From assembly GCA_016711125.1 (NCBI GenBank), contig JADJTQ010000002.1:1240001-1304000 (forward strand): 64,000 nt of DNA. The letters are read 5' to 3'. This document shows positions 50,128 through 60,912 of the stretch, in pieces. The notes beneath the pieces were generated by a model. It saw only the letters and a list, made by a program, of their open reading frames with translations. It was not told where the DNA came from and did no database searches. Numbering within the stretch: the stretch's first letter is position 1; the number at the start of each line of letters is the position of its first letter. This DNA comes from Saprospiraceae bacterium (lineage in GTDB: Bacteria > Bacteroidota > Bacteroidia > Chitinophagales > Saprospiraceae). The translations under genes and the position numbers were made by a program.

Positions 50128-51930
50128 GTGAGTAATACATCAGACGACGAAAAGGAGGCAGGCAAAAAGTTCAGCTGGGATACTGTTAAGGAAGCCGCTC
50201 AGGTATACCGGTTTATCAAACCTTACCGTGCTTATTTTCTGGTTGGCCTGCTTCTGTTGGTGATCTCCAGTTTAGTGTTTATGGTGTTCCCCGGTGCTGC
50301 TGGCGAAATGGCCAACGCGGCCAATGGCAATAGTCGGTTACCTTATTCGGTAAGCCAATATGGGCTTTTGTTTTTAGTCATCCTCATCTTGCAGGGCGGC
50401 TTTTCGTATTTACGCACCCTATTTTTTGCCATTGTGAGTGAAAAGGGAATGGCCGATGTGCGTAAAGCACTCTATAATAAACTGATCACCCAACCGGTGC
50501 AATTTTATGAAGAACGTCGGATTGGGGAAATCACCAGCCGTATCACCGCCGATGTTGAGCAATTGCAGGGAGCTTTCAGCATTACACTGGCTGAATTTTT
50601 ACGTCAATTGGTGATATTGGTTTCTGGTATCGGGATCCTGGCCTGGCTTGCCCCCAAATTATCGCTGATCATGTTATTGTCTTTTCCTGTGATCGTGGTG
50701 TTGGCGATGGTTTTTGGAAGATACATTCGAAAACTATCAAAAAAACGTCAAGATACGTTGGCAGCCACTAATGTGATTGTTGAAGAGAGTCTTCAATCTT
50801 TTGCAGCAGTTAAATCATTTACCAATGAGTATTTTGAATCAGTCAGATATGCTAATTCGGTAGGTGAAATCGTCCAGATATCTTTGAAATTTGCAAAAAT
50901 CCGCGGACTGTTTTTCATTTTTATTATTACCGTATTATTTGGAGGAATATTTTTTGTATTGTGGAGAGGAGCCTTATTTGTAGAGCAGGGTACGATGCAG
51001 GTCGGTGACCTTTTTTCCTTTATCATTTATACCGGTTTAATTGGAGGTGCTATTGCCAGCATTGGCAATTTGTATACCTCATTAGCAGGGGCCATGGGAG
51101 CTACCGAACGAATCCTGGAGATCCTTGGCAGGGATCAGGAGGTAGAGCTAGTCGATGAATTTGCTAGGGGTGAAAGTCTGGATATCAAAGGTGATATCGT
51201 TTTCAAAAACGTTTCTTTTGCCTACCCAACCCGTACTGACATGCAGGTATTAAAAGATGTTTCCTTTGAGGTTTCAGCGGGACATAAAATAGCACTGGTA
51301 GGAGCGAGCGGTTCCGGTAAGTCAACGATTGCCAAACTCATCATGCACTTTTATCAGGTCAATGGCGGGGAGATATCAATTGATCAAAAGGCAATTAGCG
51401 ACTACAACATTACCGCCTTGAGAAAAAGGATTGCCGTGGTGCCTCAGGAAGTGATTCTGTTTGGCGGTACCATTTATGAAAATATACTTTACGGTAGGCA
51501 TAGTGCCACTGAAGAAGAGATCATTGAGGCAGCCAAGAAAGCAAATGCCTGGGATTTTATTAGTTCGTTTCCCGAAAAACTAAATACCATCGTTGGCGAA
51601 AGGGGAATAAAATTGTCTGGCGGCCAGAGACAGAGGGTAGCTATTGCACGGGCGATTTTGCGGGATCCCGATATTTTAATTTTGGATGAAGCCACTTCTT
51701 CCCTGGATGCTGAAGCTGAAAAGGTTGTGCAGGACGCGCTCAACAAACTGATGGAAGGTCGTACCTCGGTCATCATAGCCCATCGACTTTCGACCATCAG
51801 GGATGTCGACTGCATCTATGTGCTGGAAGAAGGACGGATTGTGGAACAAGGCACTCATCAGGAACTTGCAGCGCTAGACCATGGAGCCTACAGTCATTTG
51901 GCCCGGTTGCAATTTGAAACACTCAATTAA
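50128..51930 (+). CDS. MsbA-type ABC exporter (permease-ATPase fusion)
   Basis: Homodimeric half-transporter. Six membrane helices fill residues 20-320. The ATPase domain has Walker A GASGSGKST, the Q-loop VPQEVILFGG, the signature LSGGQRQRVAIARA, Walker B DILILDEATSSLD and the switch AHRLST. 600 aa. The start is taken as GTG at 50128, which gives SNTSDDEKEAGKKF; the frame is open 39 bases further up from a TTG. Substrate unknown; lipid or lipopolysaccharide precursors are possible. murB begins one base after its stop. Confidence 0.9.
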   Translation: MSNTSDDEKEAGKKFSWDTVKEAAQVYRFIKPYRAYFLVGLLLLVISSLVFMVFPGAAGEMANAANGNSRLPYSVSQYGLLFLVILILQGGFSYLRTLFFAIVSEKGMADVRKALYNKLITQPVQFYEERRIGEITSRITADVEQLQGAFSITLAEFLRQLVILVSGIGILAWLAPKLSLIMLLSFPVIVVLAMVFGRYIRKLSKKRQDTLAATNVIVEESLQSFAAVKSFTNEYFESVRYANSVGEIVQISLKFAKIRGLFFIFIITVLFGGIFFVLWRGALFVEQGTMQVGDLFSFIIYTGLIGGAIASIGNLYTSLAGAMGATERILEILGRDQEVELVDEFARGESLDIKGDIVFKNVSFAYPTRTDMQVLKDVSFEVSAGHKIALVGASGSGKSTIAKLIMHFYQVNGGEISIDQKAISDYNITALRKRIAVVPQEVILFGGTIYENILYGRHSATEEEIIEAAKKANAWDFISSFPEKLNTIVGERGIKLSGGQRQRVAIARAILRDPDILILDEATSSLDAEAEKVVQDALNKLMEGRTSVIIAHRLSTIRDVDCIYVLEEGRIVEQGTHQELAALDHGAYSHLARLQFETLN

Positions 51931-51931
51931 G

Positions 51932-52947
51932 ATGCAGGACGGACTGTTGCAAAATCAACCGCTTGCAGCCCATCATACCTTTGGTCTGCAGGCGAATGCC
52001 CGATTTTTTATCGAAATTAAACATGAAGATGAATTAGGTGCTTTGCTTGGGTTGCCCTATGAACCAAAGTTGATTCTAGGAGGAGGAAGTAATATTTTCT
52101 TTACCACGGACTATCCTGGTTTGGTCATGAAAAACAGGATACTGGGTATTGACATTATCGATGAGGATGAAGACTCTTTGATTGTGCAAATTGGTGGTGG
52201 TGTCGTATGGCACGACCTGGTGCTCTGGGCAGTGGCACACAATTATGGAGGCTTGGAAAACTTGTCACTTATTCCGGGTACCGTTGGGGCGGCACCAATT
52301 CAAAATATCGGAGCCTATGGGGTAGAGTTTGATTCGGTTTTTCATGAATTAACAGCTGTCAACATAGCCATCGGCGAAAGCAAGGTATTTGATAAAACGG
52401 CCTGCAAATTTGGATATCGAAACAGCATTTTTAAAAATGAATTAAAGGGCCAGTATCTCATTATACGGGTAAAAATCAGGCTTAAAAAAAGGAGCACCAA
52501 CTTGCTTTGGAGTACGGTGATATTCGTGCCATGCTAAAAAGTGAAAACATCGAATCACCAACTATTGCCGATGTCAGCCAGGCAGTCATTAAGATTCGGA
52601 GCTCGAAACTTCCGGATCCGGCAAAGATTGGAAATGCCGGAAGCTTTTTTAAGAATCCACTGATAGCACGTGAGTTCTATGCAAAACTGATTGCAGAATA
52701 TCCCGATATGCCCGGTTATGATGTCGATCGACACACTGTAAAGATACCAGCCGCATGGCTCATTGAGCAGGCTGGCTGGAAAGGATTCCGTAAGGGTGAT
52801 GCTGGTGTCTATCCAAAGCATGCGCTGGTGCTGGTGAACTATGGATCAGCGACGGCAAAAGAGATGCACGCTATCGCCACTTCTATTGTTAAATCGGTTG
52901 AGGAAATTTTTGGAATCATACTCGAACCCGAAGTGAATATTATTTAG
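51932..52947 (+). CDS. murB: UDP-N-acetylenolpyruvoylglucosamine reductase (one-base frameshift)
   Basis: FAD- and NADPH-dependent step that forms UDP-MurNAc for peptidoglycan. The N-terminal HHTFGLQANAR and GGGSNIFFT bind FAD. GLENLSLIPGTVGAAPIQN is the core substrate loop. GNAGSFFKNP contains the catalytic Ser region. AAWLIEQAGWKG is near the C-terminus. The frame slips in an A run at 52484-52490 that needs one more A, after which KEHQLALEYGDI joins the halves. Corrected length is 338 aa. It is an essential step, so a sequencing slip is far more likely than loss. Confidence 0.92.
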
Positions 52948-52979
52948 ACAGTGATTTATTCGACCATTATCAAAAGAAT

Positions 52980-54101
52980 TTGAAGGAAAGAAATCAGGCT
53001 ATCGATGCATTGCGGGGAGTCGCTGCTTTAATGGTCATGTTATTGCATTTGATATTCTTTTTTATGCAGTTGCCTTCAATTGTTAGTGATAGACATTTCT
53101 ATCAGTCATTTTTTCAATACGTCGATACTGGGAGAATTGGGATTACTATTTTTTTTATGATCAGTGGATTTGTGATCAGCAAGAGTATTCGAATCAATGA
53201 GGATTTTAATGTGCGAAAATTTTTTATCAGACGATTCTACCGACTTTATCCTTTGTTTTGGTTTTCACTGATTTTAGGACTGGCGGTAGTCTGGTATCTG
53301 AACGGATGGCAAACTGATTTATCTATCATCATGGCAAACATGACAATGGTGCCAGCTTTTTTTAAGGAGGAATTTGTCATTGGGCTCTATTGGTCATTAG
53401 AGACCGAATTGATCTTTTATTTGTTGGTGGCTTTGTTCTTTGTTTTTGGTCTGCTGCAAAAATCGTGGTTTTTGCATTTGTTTACCGGCATCCTCTTTCT
53501 GTCTTTTTATTTATTTATCATTTGGGGAGAGATCGGTCTATACTATTCCCATTGGAAGGCAACACCTTACCATCTTGGGCTGATGATGTTAGGTATTCTT
53601 TTTCGCTATGAAATGGATGGTGACCGAAGTGAGGTTCGAATTTTTAAGGCTAGCCTTTCGTCGAGAACCATTTTTTTCAGTCAGCTGATTCTGGTTCTTG
53701 CTGTACCTCTTTTTATGTTGATTCGATTTTTTATTGCGGGATTCGATGACTATACCAGTGATGCCATAGCCTATTTGGCGGGCATTTTCTTATTTATTAG
53801 TGGGGCATATTTCTGGAAAAAGCCACCGGCCTTTATGGTGTTAATGGGCACGGTGAGTTATTCGCTTTATCTATTACATCCGGTTGTGATGCATTTTGTG
53901 GGTCACCTGTTACACTGGGTACCCGCTCTGGATGGAGGTCACCTGATGTTATACCTGGCAGCAACGAGTGCGCTGACAATCGGGATTGCTTCTTTAAGCT
54001 ACAATTGGATCGAAAAGCCATTTAACCGGTTAGGGCATAGATTGGCTTCGCAATATAGAAAGGATCAGGATTCCATAGAAATTCCATCAAAGCCTCTATG
54101 A
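52980..54101 (+). CDS. Acyltransferase family 3 membrane protein
   Basis: OafA/YrhL-type transferase that adds acyl groups to surface glycans. RNQAIDALRGVAALMVMLLH is the family N-terminus, with the catalytic His at the end of the first helix. RIGITIFFMISGFVIS and RRFYRLYPLFW follow. Ten or so membrane helices over 373 aa. A TTG start at 52980 is required for the conserved first residues. It begins 32 bases after murB. Confidence 0.85.
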   Translation: MKERNQAIDALRGVAALMVMLLHLIFFFMQLPSIVSDRHFYQSFFQYVDTGRIGITIFFMISGFVISKSIRINEDFNVRKFFIRRFYRLYPLFWFSLILGLAVVWYLNGWQTDLSIIMANMTMVPAFFKEEFVIGLYWSLETELIFYLLVALFFVFGLLQKSWFLHLFTGILFLSFYLFIIWGEIGLYYSHWKATPYHLGLMMLGILFRYEMDGDRSEVRIFKASLSSRTIFFSQLILVLAVPLFMLIRFFIAGFDDYTSDAIAYLAGIFLFISGAYFWKKPPAFMVLMGTVSYSLYLLHPVVMHFVGHLLHWVPALDGGHLMLYLAATSALTIGIASLSYNWIEKPFNRLGHRLASQYRKDQDSIEIPSKPL

Positions 54102-54209
54102 TATGAAATGAGATTCACAAAAGAGGCTTGAATAAACATAGTGAGGGTCGAAAAAATATTTACGTCAGATGGTGTAAAATATGTTCAGGTGCTCTTGAAG
54201 ATTTAATAA

Positions 54210-54500
54210 TTGACCCAGAAAAAAAAGCTGTTTAAAAGATTTCTGTTTTCAATATATTACTTTGAGAAGAAGTATGAGGAGAAAAGGTTTTTTAATGCAT
54301 GGGGGCAATTTAGTTTGACTATGACATACGGATTGTTGCTGACTTCGGTGGTGCTTATTAATGTTATTATGGCCATGTTAGGCAGATGGGATGGAGGAAA
54401 GTATTACTTTGTTACTACAGCCATCATTTTGATTATAGATTTTTTTTATAAATATAAAGATCGCTTAAAGGACAAATATGAGAACTTAATTAATAATTAG
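54210..54500 (+). CDS. Small membrane protein, hypothetical
   Basis: 96 aa from a TTG start. Basic N-terminus (KKKLFKRFLFSIYYF), then two membrane segments (TYGLLLTSVVLINVIMAML and YYFVTTAIILIIDFFY) and a charged tail. No recognised family. Moderate support from hydrophobicity and codon use only. Confidence 0.45.
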   Translation: MTQKKKLFKRFLFSIYYFEKKYEEKRFFNAWGQFSLTMTYGLLLTSVVLINVIMAMLGRWDGGKYYFVTTAIILIIDFFYKYKDRLKDKYENLINN

Positions 54501-54907
54501 CCAATTGCAAGATATTGAACCTGTTGCCAGATGGGTTTTGTATTTAGTTGCTGTAATCGACTTCGTAATTTTAATCTACTCAATTACTTTACTTCCAAAG
54601 GAGGTTTAGTTCCGGACTTGACTTCTGACCTTATTTGACTGACTCAGCCGCTCTGGACTATGCGTATCCTTCTCCAAAGTTCAACCACTCTGTGGTTGAT
54701 TGATTATACTTCATGGCCCCGGATTGCATCCGGAGCTATCTAGGTTGAACCCCTCCGGGATTCTTTTCTCCTCTCAGAGGGAAATCATGAATCGCAAATA
54801 TCAAACATCAAATTGGAAAGCGCGATAAAGGATTCTTAAGCTCGAAGCGAAGTGAAGAGCCCATCTTGCCAGCAGACAGGATTGTAGTCATCTAGGACCA
54901 GCTTCCA
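54501..54907. other. Palindrome-rich intergenic region
   Basis: 407 bases without a credible gene. AACCACTCTGTGGTT (near 54690) and CCGGATTGCATCCGG (near 54720) are perfect short hairpins, followed by further imperfect ones. The stretch resembles a composite of small intergenic repeats. Confidence 0.45.
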
Positions 54908-55984
54908 TTAATGTGAAGTCGTATCTAGTGGAAATGCCGGATCAATTTCGGGCACATCGTACTGTTTTACTTTTTTTCCAAAGACTGAAACATTAACATA
55001 CCTTTTAGGATGTAACCGGAAGTCTTGTAACAGGAAATCCAAATTTTTACTAGCCCGGGTTAAGTTGTTATAAAGTGCCTGATCTTTCACCAAGCTACCC
55101 ATAGTCCCTTTGCCAGAATTTATTTGAGCGAGTAGAGTTTGTAACTCTTTAAAAGTGGCATCGGCCTTTTCCAGTGTCTCATCGAGAGACACAATCGCTT
55201 TATTGGTACTTCCCAATGCACGGTTTGTTTTTAAGATCGTCGTATCTAGTCTGGCACTAGCCAGTTGCGAGGTGACCTGATTGACATTTTGCAGTAGTCC
55301 TGCTATTTGCTCATTATTCTCTTTTATATTGCCGGTCACCGCCTCAATATTGGTTAGCACACCAACCAAATGATCAGAAGAATTCGTAAAAAGTGTATTC
55401 ATCTGGATGGTCATGCTCTTCAGATTGGCAACGGCGATACGGAGATCTGCGATAGTTTTTCCCAAACCGTTTTCCGGGTCTCCATCCATCAAACTTTGAT
55501 TTAGACTATCGATGACTCCACCCATACCCCTTTTTATTGACTCCACATACACATCAATCTCACTAGGTTGCACAAGAGATTCAATAAAACTCAGGCTCTT
55601 CCCATTTAAAGTGCTTCCACTTTTTATGCAATCGGTATCACAATTGCCGCTGTAAGCAAGGGTAATCATTTTGCCACCCATCAAACCGGCATTACGTAGT
55701 TCAGCGATTGTATTCTGGGGTAATTTGATTTTGCGGTCCACATCCAGTACGACGACGACCCGACTAAGATCTTCTGGCTTCATGTAGACCTCTTTGACCG
55801 TTCCTACGTTAAAACCGTTGACAAAAACCGGAGAGGAAATTTGGAGATTGTCAACATTGCCATATTCGACATAAAAGGTATTACTTCTCTCAAATATATT
55901 GGTACCTAACAAAAATTTGTATCCCCAAATGAGCATCGCAGTTGCAACAATTGCAAGAAGGCCAATTCTGATTTCTTTAGTCAT
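54908..55984 (-). CDS. MlaD/MCE-domain protein
   Basis: Membrane-anchored periplasmic lipid-transport component. One N-terminal helix (IGLLAIVATAMLIWGYKFLL), then the MCE domain: FYVEYGNVDNLQISSPVFVN, VNGFNVGTVKEVYM and TIAELRNAGLMGGKMITL. The C-terminal 200 residues are helical, as in MCE proteins that form tubes or needles. The partner ABC transporter is not in the window. It is downstream of the amidase on the same strand, with a gap of 165 bases. Confidence 0.88.
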   Translation of the reverse strand: MTKEIRIGLLAIVATAMLIWGYKFLLGTNIFERSNTFYVEYGNVDNLQISSPVFVNGFNVGTVKEVYMKPEDLSRVVVVLDVDRKIKLPQNTIAELRNAGLMGGKMITLAYSGNCDTDCIKSGSTLNGKSLSFIESLVQPSEIDVYVESIKRGMGGVIDSLNQSLMDGDPENGLGKTIADLRIAVANLKSMTIQMNTLFTNSSDHLVGVLTNIEAVTGNIKENNEQIAGLLQNVNQVTSQLASARLDTTILKTNRALGSTNKAIVSLDETLEKADATFKELQTLLAQINSGKGTMGSLVKDQALYNNLTRASKNLDFLLQDFRLHPKRYVNVSVFGKKVKQYDVPEIDPAFPLDTTSH

Positions 55985-56149
55985 ATCTGAATAGGGATGT
56001 GTATTGCTCTAGAACAATACTTCTCTCTGTTAGTTTGTCAAAGCCTCAAAGTTATAAAAATGATGGGTGCAAACTCGACGTCTACACCCATAATCATACA
56101 ATTCATATTTTAAGAGGAGCTGGATGATCAGCTATCTTTCAATTTAACT

Positions 56150-57622
56150 TTAATTTGACAATGCCAGTGCCTCCTTTACCTGGATCAACTGATCATTATA
56201 ATAGGCGACTACAAAACAGTCCGCAAAACCCAGTGATTTCAACTTTGCTTTGGTGGCTAGAGCATCCTCATAGCTGTTAAGCCCACCCACCTGGTACTTG
56301 TACAGATTGCTTTCATATCTGATCATTACATTCTCTACCTGATCCCACTTACCACCTCCTGACCGGATCTTTTTGGCTGAAGCTGAAAGTTGAATAGCGT
56401 ATTCCAGTTTTTTCTCCCTGGGCACGATTTTACTCGCTGGTTCTTGTTCTGTTTGCTTCTTAATTTCACTTACTTTGGCTACTTCTTTGGCTGCAGGCTT
56501 TTGATTCGAGACTTTGGGCTTGACAGGAGCAACGACGATCTTCTCATCGGATTTTGATTGACTATTCTTTTGTGTTTGCATGCGCTCCATCTCTTTTTTT
56601 GCCCGCTCGACATAGTTGATCGACTCAGCCTCTTCCTTACTTACTGTGGTTTCAGGCGTGGTTTCCGGAATAATTTGCGTTTCGGTGTAACTGGCTGGGA
56701 TGGCCTCTACTTGCATCGAAGACTGATTTTGAACAACCATCTTATCCATATCCAGTTTGTACTTGGTAAATGCGTTGAAGATGGCGGCCGCTGTGCGATC
56801 CTTACCTTCTTCAGATGTTAGGATAGATTCTTCCTTACTATGATTGAGAAAACCGGCTTCGATGAGTACACTAGGCATAACTGTGTTTCTAAGTACCAGG
56901 AAACCAGCCTGTTTCACCCCACGGCTTACTCTCTGCCCGTGACTTTTAAACTCATCTTCGATCAGATTAGCCAGTGAAATACTCTGGTCTAAGAAGGCAT
57001 TTTGGTACATGCTTAACATGATATGGCCCTCATCAGAGTTAGGATCATACCCATCATAGTGCGCCTCATAGTTGCTCTCATGTTCGATGACGGCATTTTC
57101 TCGTTTAGCTACCTGGAGGTTGTCTTCTGCCCGGTGCAAGCCCATGACAAAAGTCTCCGTTCCTATGGCACTATTGCGTTTGGCGGTAGTATTGCAATGA
57201 ATCGAAAGGAAGACATCGGCCTTGTTTCGATTAGCAATTGCAGCGCGCTCATGCAGCGGAATAAACTCGTCTCTTTTACGGGTATAGATCACTTCCACAT
57301 CCGGAAGATGTTTCTTGATCAATTGACCCACACGCAAGGTAATATCCAGGGCAATATCTTTTTCATGGGAGTTTTTGCCGGAACAACCGGCGTCTTTACC
57401 TCCGTGACCCGCATCCAGGACAACTTTTTTAACCCCATCTGACCCGATCGACCGTATCGGATCAATATCGTCATGATTGCTTAACGAAATATTAAAATTG
57501 GCACAATCAGGCAGCGAATAGGCTACCTTTGCGACTTTATTAGATGCTTTGACCGTTATGTTGGGGCTAAAGACACCAAGACAGAAAGTCAGGAAGCTGA
57601 ATGCCAAAATGAAGCGTTTCAT
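56150..57622 (-). CDS. N-acetylmuramoyl-L-alanine amidase with SPOR-like C-terminus
   Basis: Zinc amidase that cleaves the MurNAc-L-Ala bond in peptidoglycan during division. Signal peptide MKRFILAFSFLTFCLGVFS. The Amidase_3 domain has VVLDAGHGGKDAGCSG (zinc His), EKDIALDITLRVG (zinc Glu), FLSIHCN (second His) and PSVLIEAGFL (catalytic Glu). A low-complexity linker rich in Lys, Glu and Pro follows. The last 90 residues (LEYAIQLSASAKKI to SLGFADCFVVAYYN) look like a SPOR domain that binds denuded glycan at septa. 490 aa. Confidence 0.92.
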   Translation of the reverse strand: MKRFILAFSFLTFCLGVFSPNITVKASNKVAKVAYSLPDCANFNISLSNHDDIDPIRSIGSDGVKKVVLDAGHGGKDAGCSGKNSHEKDIALDITLRVGQLIKKHLPDVEVIYTRKRDEFIPLHERAAIANRNKADVFLSIHCNTTAKRNSAIGTETFVMGLHRAEDNLQVAKRENAVIEHESNYEAHYDGYDPNSDEGHIMLSMYQNAFLDQSISLANLIEDEFKSHGQRVSRGVKQAGFLVLRNTVMPSVLIEAGFLNHSKEESILTSEEGKDRTAAAIFNAFTKYKLDMDKMVVQNQSSMQVEAIPASYTETQIIPETTPETTVSKEEAESINYVERAKKEMERMQTQKNSQSKSDEKIVVAPVKPKVSNQKPAAKEVAKVSEIKKQTEQEPASKIVPREKKLEYAIQLSASAKKIRSGGGKWDQVENVMIRYESNLYKYQVGGLNSYEDALATKAKLKSLGFADCFVVAYYNDQLIQVKEALALSN

Positions 57623-57688
57623 AAATCTCTGATTTTAATATTAAATATTTTAATAATATGTAAACAACAAAAATAGAGCCAAAAATCT

Positions 57689-60558
57689 TTGAAGTCAATA
57701 GTTTATATACAATTTTTTATTTTAATATGTTATTCGACTCAGGTTCAAGGGCAGGTCGATCGACCAATCCTGCCCCTGGATAGCACCATAGTCGATAGTT
57801 CGCTGGTAGCTGACACCATACCCCGACTCAGGGGAGTAGTCGCTTTCTCTGCAGATACGCTCGAAGATTTGGTAGATTATAGCGCCACAGACTCTATTAT
57901 CTTTGATAACGTCAATCATTTGATATACTTGTATGGTAAAGCAAGTATTAAGTACCAGACCTATTCAATTACCGCCGATTATATTCTTGTTGATCTTGAC
58001 AGTAGTATCGCGCTTGCCGAGCAGTTGCCCGACAGCTTAAAGAAGACTGACCCCCTCGACCAGTTGAGAGCAGAAGTAGACCCGGAAGAGGTGGAAAAAG
58101 AATTGCCACCTTTTACTCAAGAGCAGTTAGACTCTATCTATCTGGATTCATTAAATGGCCTGACTCCCGATGGCAGGCTGCAGCAAAGACAATCAGTAGA
58201 ACCGGATAAAGAACGCAATGAAGATGGTCGTCCGTTTTTTGATGATGGAACCACTCAATTTACCGCCAAACGCCTACGTTACAATTTTAAGACTCGCAAA
58301 GGTAAAGTCTATGATGTACTCACCGAAGAAAGTAATATGTTTATACATGGCCGGGAGACAAAATTTGTATCCGGAGGTCTCGACACCAATTCTGTCGACT
58401 ATGTATATAGCCAGGATGTGATCCTGACCACCTGCAATGCAGAGCATCCGCATTATGGTATCCACAGTAAGAAGCAAAAAATCATCCCTAACCGGCAGGT
58501 GATTGTAGGCCCCAGCAATCTGGAGATTGCCGGTGTACCAACTCCATTGATCATACCTTTCGGATTCTTTCCGATCTCGCGTGGTGCTACTAACGGTCTG
58601 ATTTTTCCGAGTAACTACGAATATTCCGATTTATGGGGTTTTGGACTGCGAGACATCGGATATTATTTTCCCCTCGGAGAGCATTTGGATTTGGAACTGC
58701 TCAGTGATATTTATTTTAATGGTAGTTGGGGCATCAAGGCCAATTCGAGTTATCGCAAACGCTATAAATACAACGGAAATATTAATATTGGATTTTCAAA
58801 CCGGATCGGAGAGAAGTTTACGGAAGAGGGAATCCCCATCAAGGACCCTCGAAAATCTTTTAGCATTAAATGGTCACATACTCAAGATCAGCGAGCACGA
58901 CCCAATCAGACTTTTTCAGCTAGTGTGGATATGCAGACCAGTGGTTATGAACAATTAAATTTTAATGATGAAAGGGTACTAAATAATTCGTATTCGAGTA
59001 ATGTGTCTTACCGGAGGAAATTTGTCGGAACGCCATTTGCATTGTCGGCAAACATTCGGCATTCGCAGAATACCCGCACCAATGAAATGCAGTTTACGCT
59101 ACCCGATCTTAATATTTCGATGAATCGAATTTTTCCATTTAAGAGTAAGCGCCCCTCCCCCGAACCTCAATGGTATGAAAAAATATCTTTACAATATACC
59201 GGTAAGGTGCTCAACCGAATCAAAACTCAAGACTCCCTTTTATTCAACGAACCACTTTTTACCAATGCTGAATTTGGGGTAGACCATGATCTAAGTTCCA
59301 GTGCATCTTTCAACATTTTAAAATATTTTAATATTACTCCTTCGGTCAATTATAATGAAAGTTGGTATTTTAATACGATTAAAAAAACTTTTGATCCCAC
59401 GGTCGAAATAGAATATGATACGGTATATAATGCTGATAGTTCTGACTCTGAATTAATTCCAGCCGATACTGTAAGTTTTGGCGAAGTTTTACGTGACTCA
59501 GTGCGAGGCTTTAAACCATTGAGAGAATATTCGGCTTCGCTCTCGCTTTCGACTACGATATTCGGATCGCTTGGTGTAGGTAGGAAGAAGGGTTGGTTCA
59601 GAGGAGTCAGGCATGTCGCTAAACCTTCTATATCCTTTAATTTTTCACCCGATTATACCGATCCTTCATTAGGGTATATAGATCAAGTGCAACAAGATAT
59701 CAGAGATGATGAATTGGTACCTTATTCGATATTTGAGGGTGCTTTATTTGGCAGCCCATCTATGAGCGGTCGGCAGATGGCCCTGTCATATTCAATAAGC
59801 AATTTATTTGAAGCCAAGTTTTTTTCGAAAAGGGACACCACCGAAAAAAGGTTAAACTCTTCAATAACATCTCGATCAATGGCTCGCACAATTTTGTGGC
59901 GGATTCGCTCAATTGGAGTATTGTAAACGTCAGTGGGAGTACCCAATTATTTAAAGGGCTGTCACAACTTAACTTTAGCATGGTGTACGATCCCTATGAT
60001 AAAGATCCGATCACCTCACGCAGAATTAATAAATTTTACTGGGAAACCCAGCATAAACCATTGCGTTTTGACCGGGCTGCTGTACGTATCAGTACCGGTC
60101 TTACCATTGATCAAATAAAAAAATTAATTAAAGGGGAAGAGGTCGCTCAAACTGGGAGCAGGAGCAGAAAGCCGCCAGAATCACCCGATAATGAAGATGA
60201 ATCTCTCACCGACTTGTTTAATAATTTTCGGTTAAGCCATGACCTGGTGTTGATGTGGACGGGTCAGCAAGATGGGAGTAAAGAATTGGAGGTAATGACC
60301 AACTCCATTAATACCCAGGGTAATATCCGGCTTTCTCCAAATTGGGATTTGTCAGTTGGAAATATTGGCTATGATTTACGGTCAAAACGACTTACCTATC
60401 CCTATCTCGGATTTACCCGCAATCTGCACTGTTGGGAGATGGGTTTCAATTGGGCTCCCCAACGAGGTACTTACAGTTTTTATCTCCGGGTACGTCAGGA
60501 TCCGTTGAGCTTTATCAAGATACCGTACCAGAAAAATGTTCAGGATGTGATTTTTTAA
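57689..60558 (+). CDS. lptD: LptD-like outer-membrane LPS assembly protein (one-base frameshift)
   Basis: Outer-membrane barrel that inserts LPS. Signal peptide from a TTG start (FFILICYSTQVQG). The N-terminal OstA-like jelly-roll begins near DNVNHLIYLYGKASIKY. VILTTCNAEHPHYGIHSKKQ carries the conserved Cys/His region of Bacteroidota LptD. The barrel strands follow. The frame slips after DTTEK, where an A run at 59844-59849 is one base short. Correction gives KVKLFNNISINGSHNFVADS and 956 aa in all, normal for the family. It is divergent from the amidase gene. Confidence 0.88.
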
Positions 60559-60623
60559 AGAGACGGAAGACGGAAGTCAGAAGCCGGAAGACGGATGCCC
60601 GATGTCCAGAGCCCTGGGCGGGG

Positions 60624-60691
60624 AGTAAGTCAATGAAGTCGTTAAATGAAAAAGAGCTCTGCGAACTCCGCGATCTCTGCGAGAGGCAATA
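60624..60691 (+). repeat. Intergenic direct repeat, copy 1
   Basis: 68 bases from AGTAAGTCAATGAAGTCGTT to GCGAGAGGCAATA, about 90 percent identical to the copy at 60779. The surrounding 350 bases are made of GGAAGTC, GGATGCCCGA and similar short words. No gene is present from 60559 to 60912. Confidence 0.7.
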
Positions 60692-60778
60692 AGATGGATG
60701 TCCGGAGCCGGAAGACCGAAGCTGGAAGTCAGAAGTCGGATGCCCGATGCCCGATGCGGGAGCCGGGAGCCGGAAGGA

Positions 60779-60850
60779 AGTAAGTCAATGAAGTAGTTAA
60801 ATTAAATGAAAAAAGCTCTGCGAACTCTGCGATCTCTGCGAGAGGCAATA
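60779..60850 (+). repeat. Intergenic direct repeat, copy 2
   Basis: 72 bases matching the copy at 60624, with an extra TTAAAT insertion and shared tail GCGATCTCTGCGAGAGGCAA. Spacing of the two starts is 155 bases. Confidence 0.7.
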
Positions 60851-60912
60851 TGTCCGATGCTGGATGCCCGAAGTCGGAAGCCGAAGACCGGTGCCGAAAC
60901 TGAACTGAAAAA

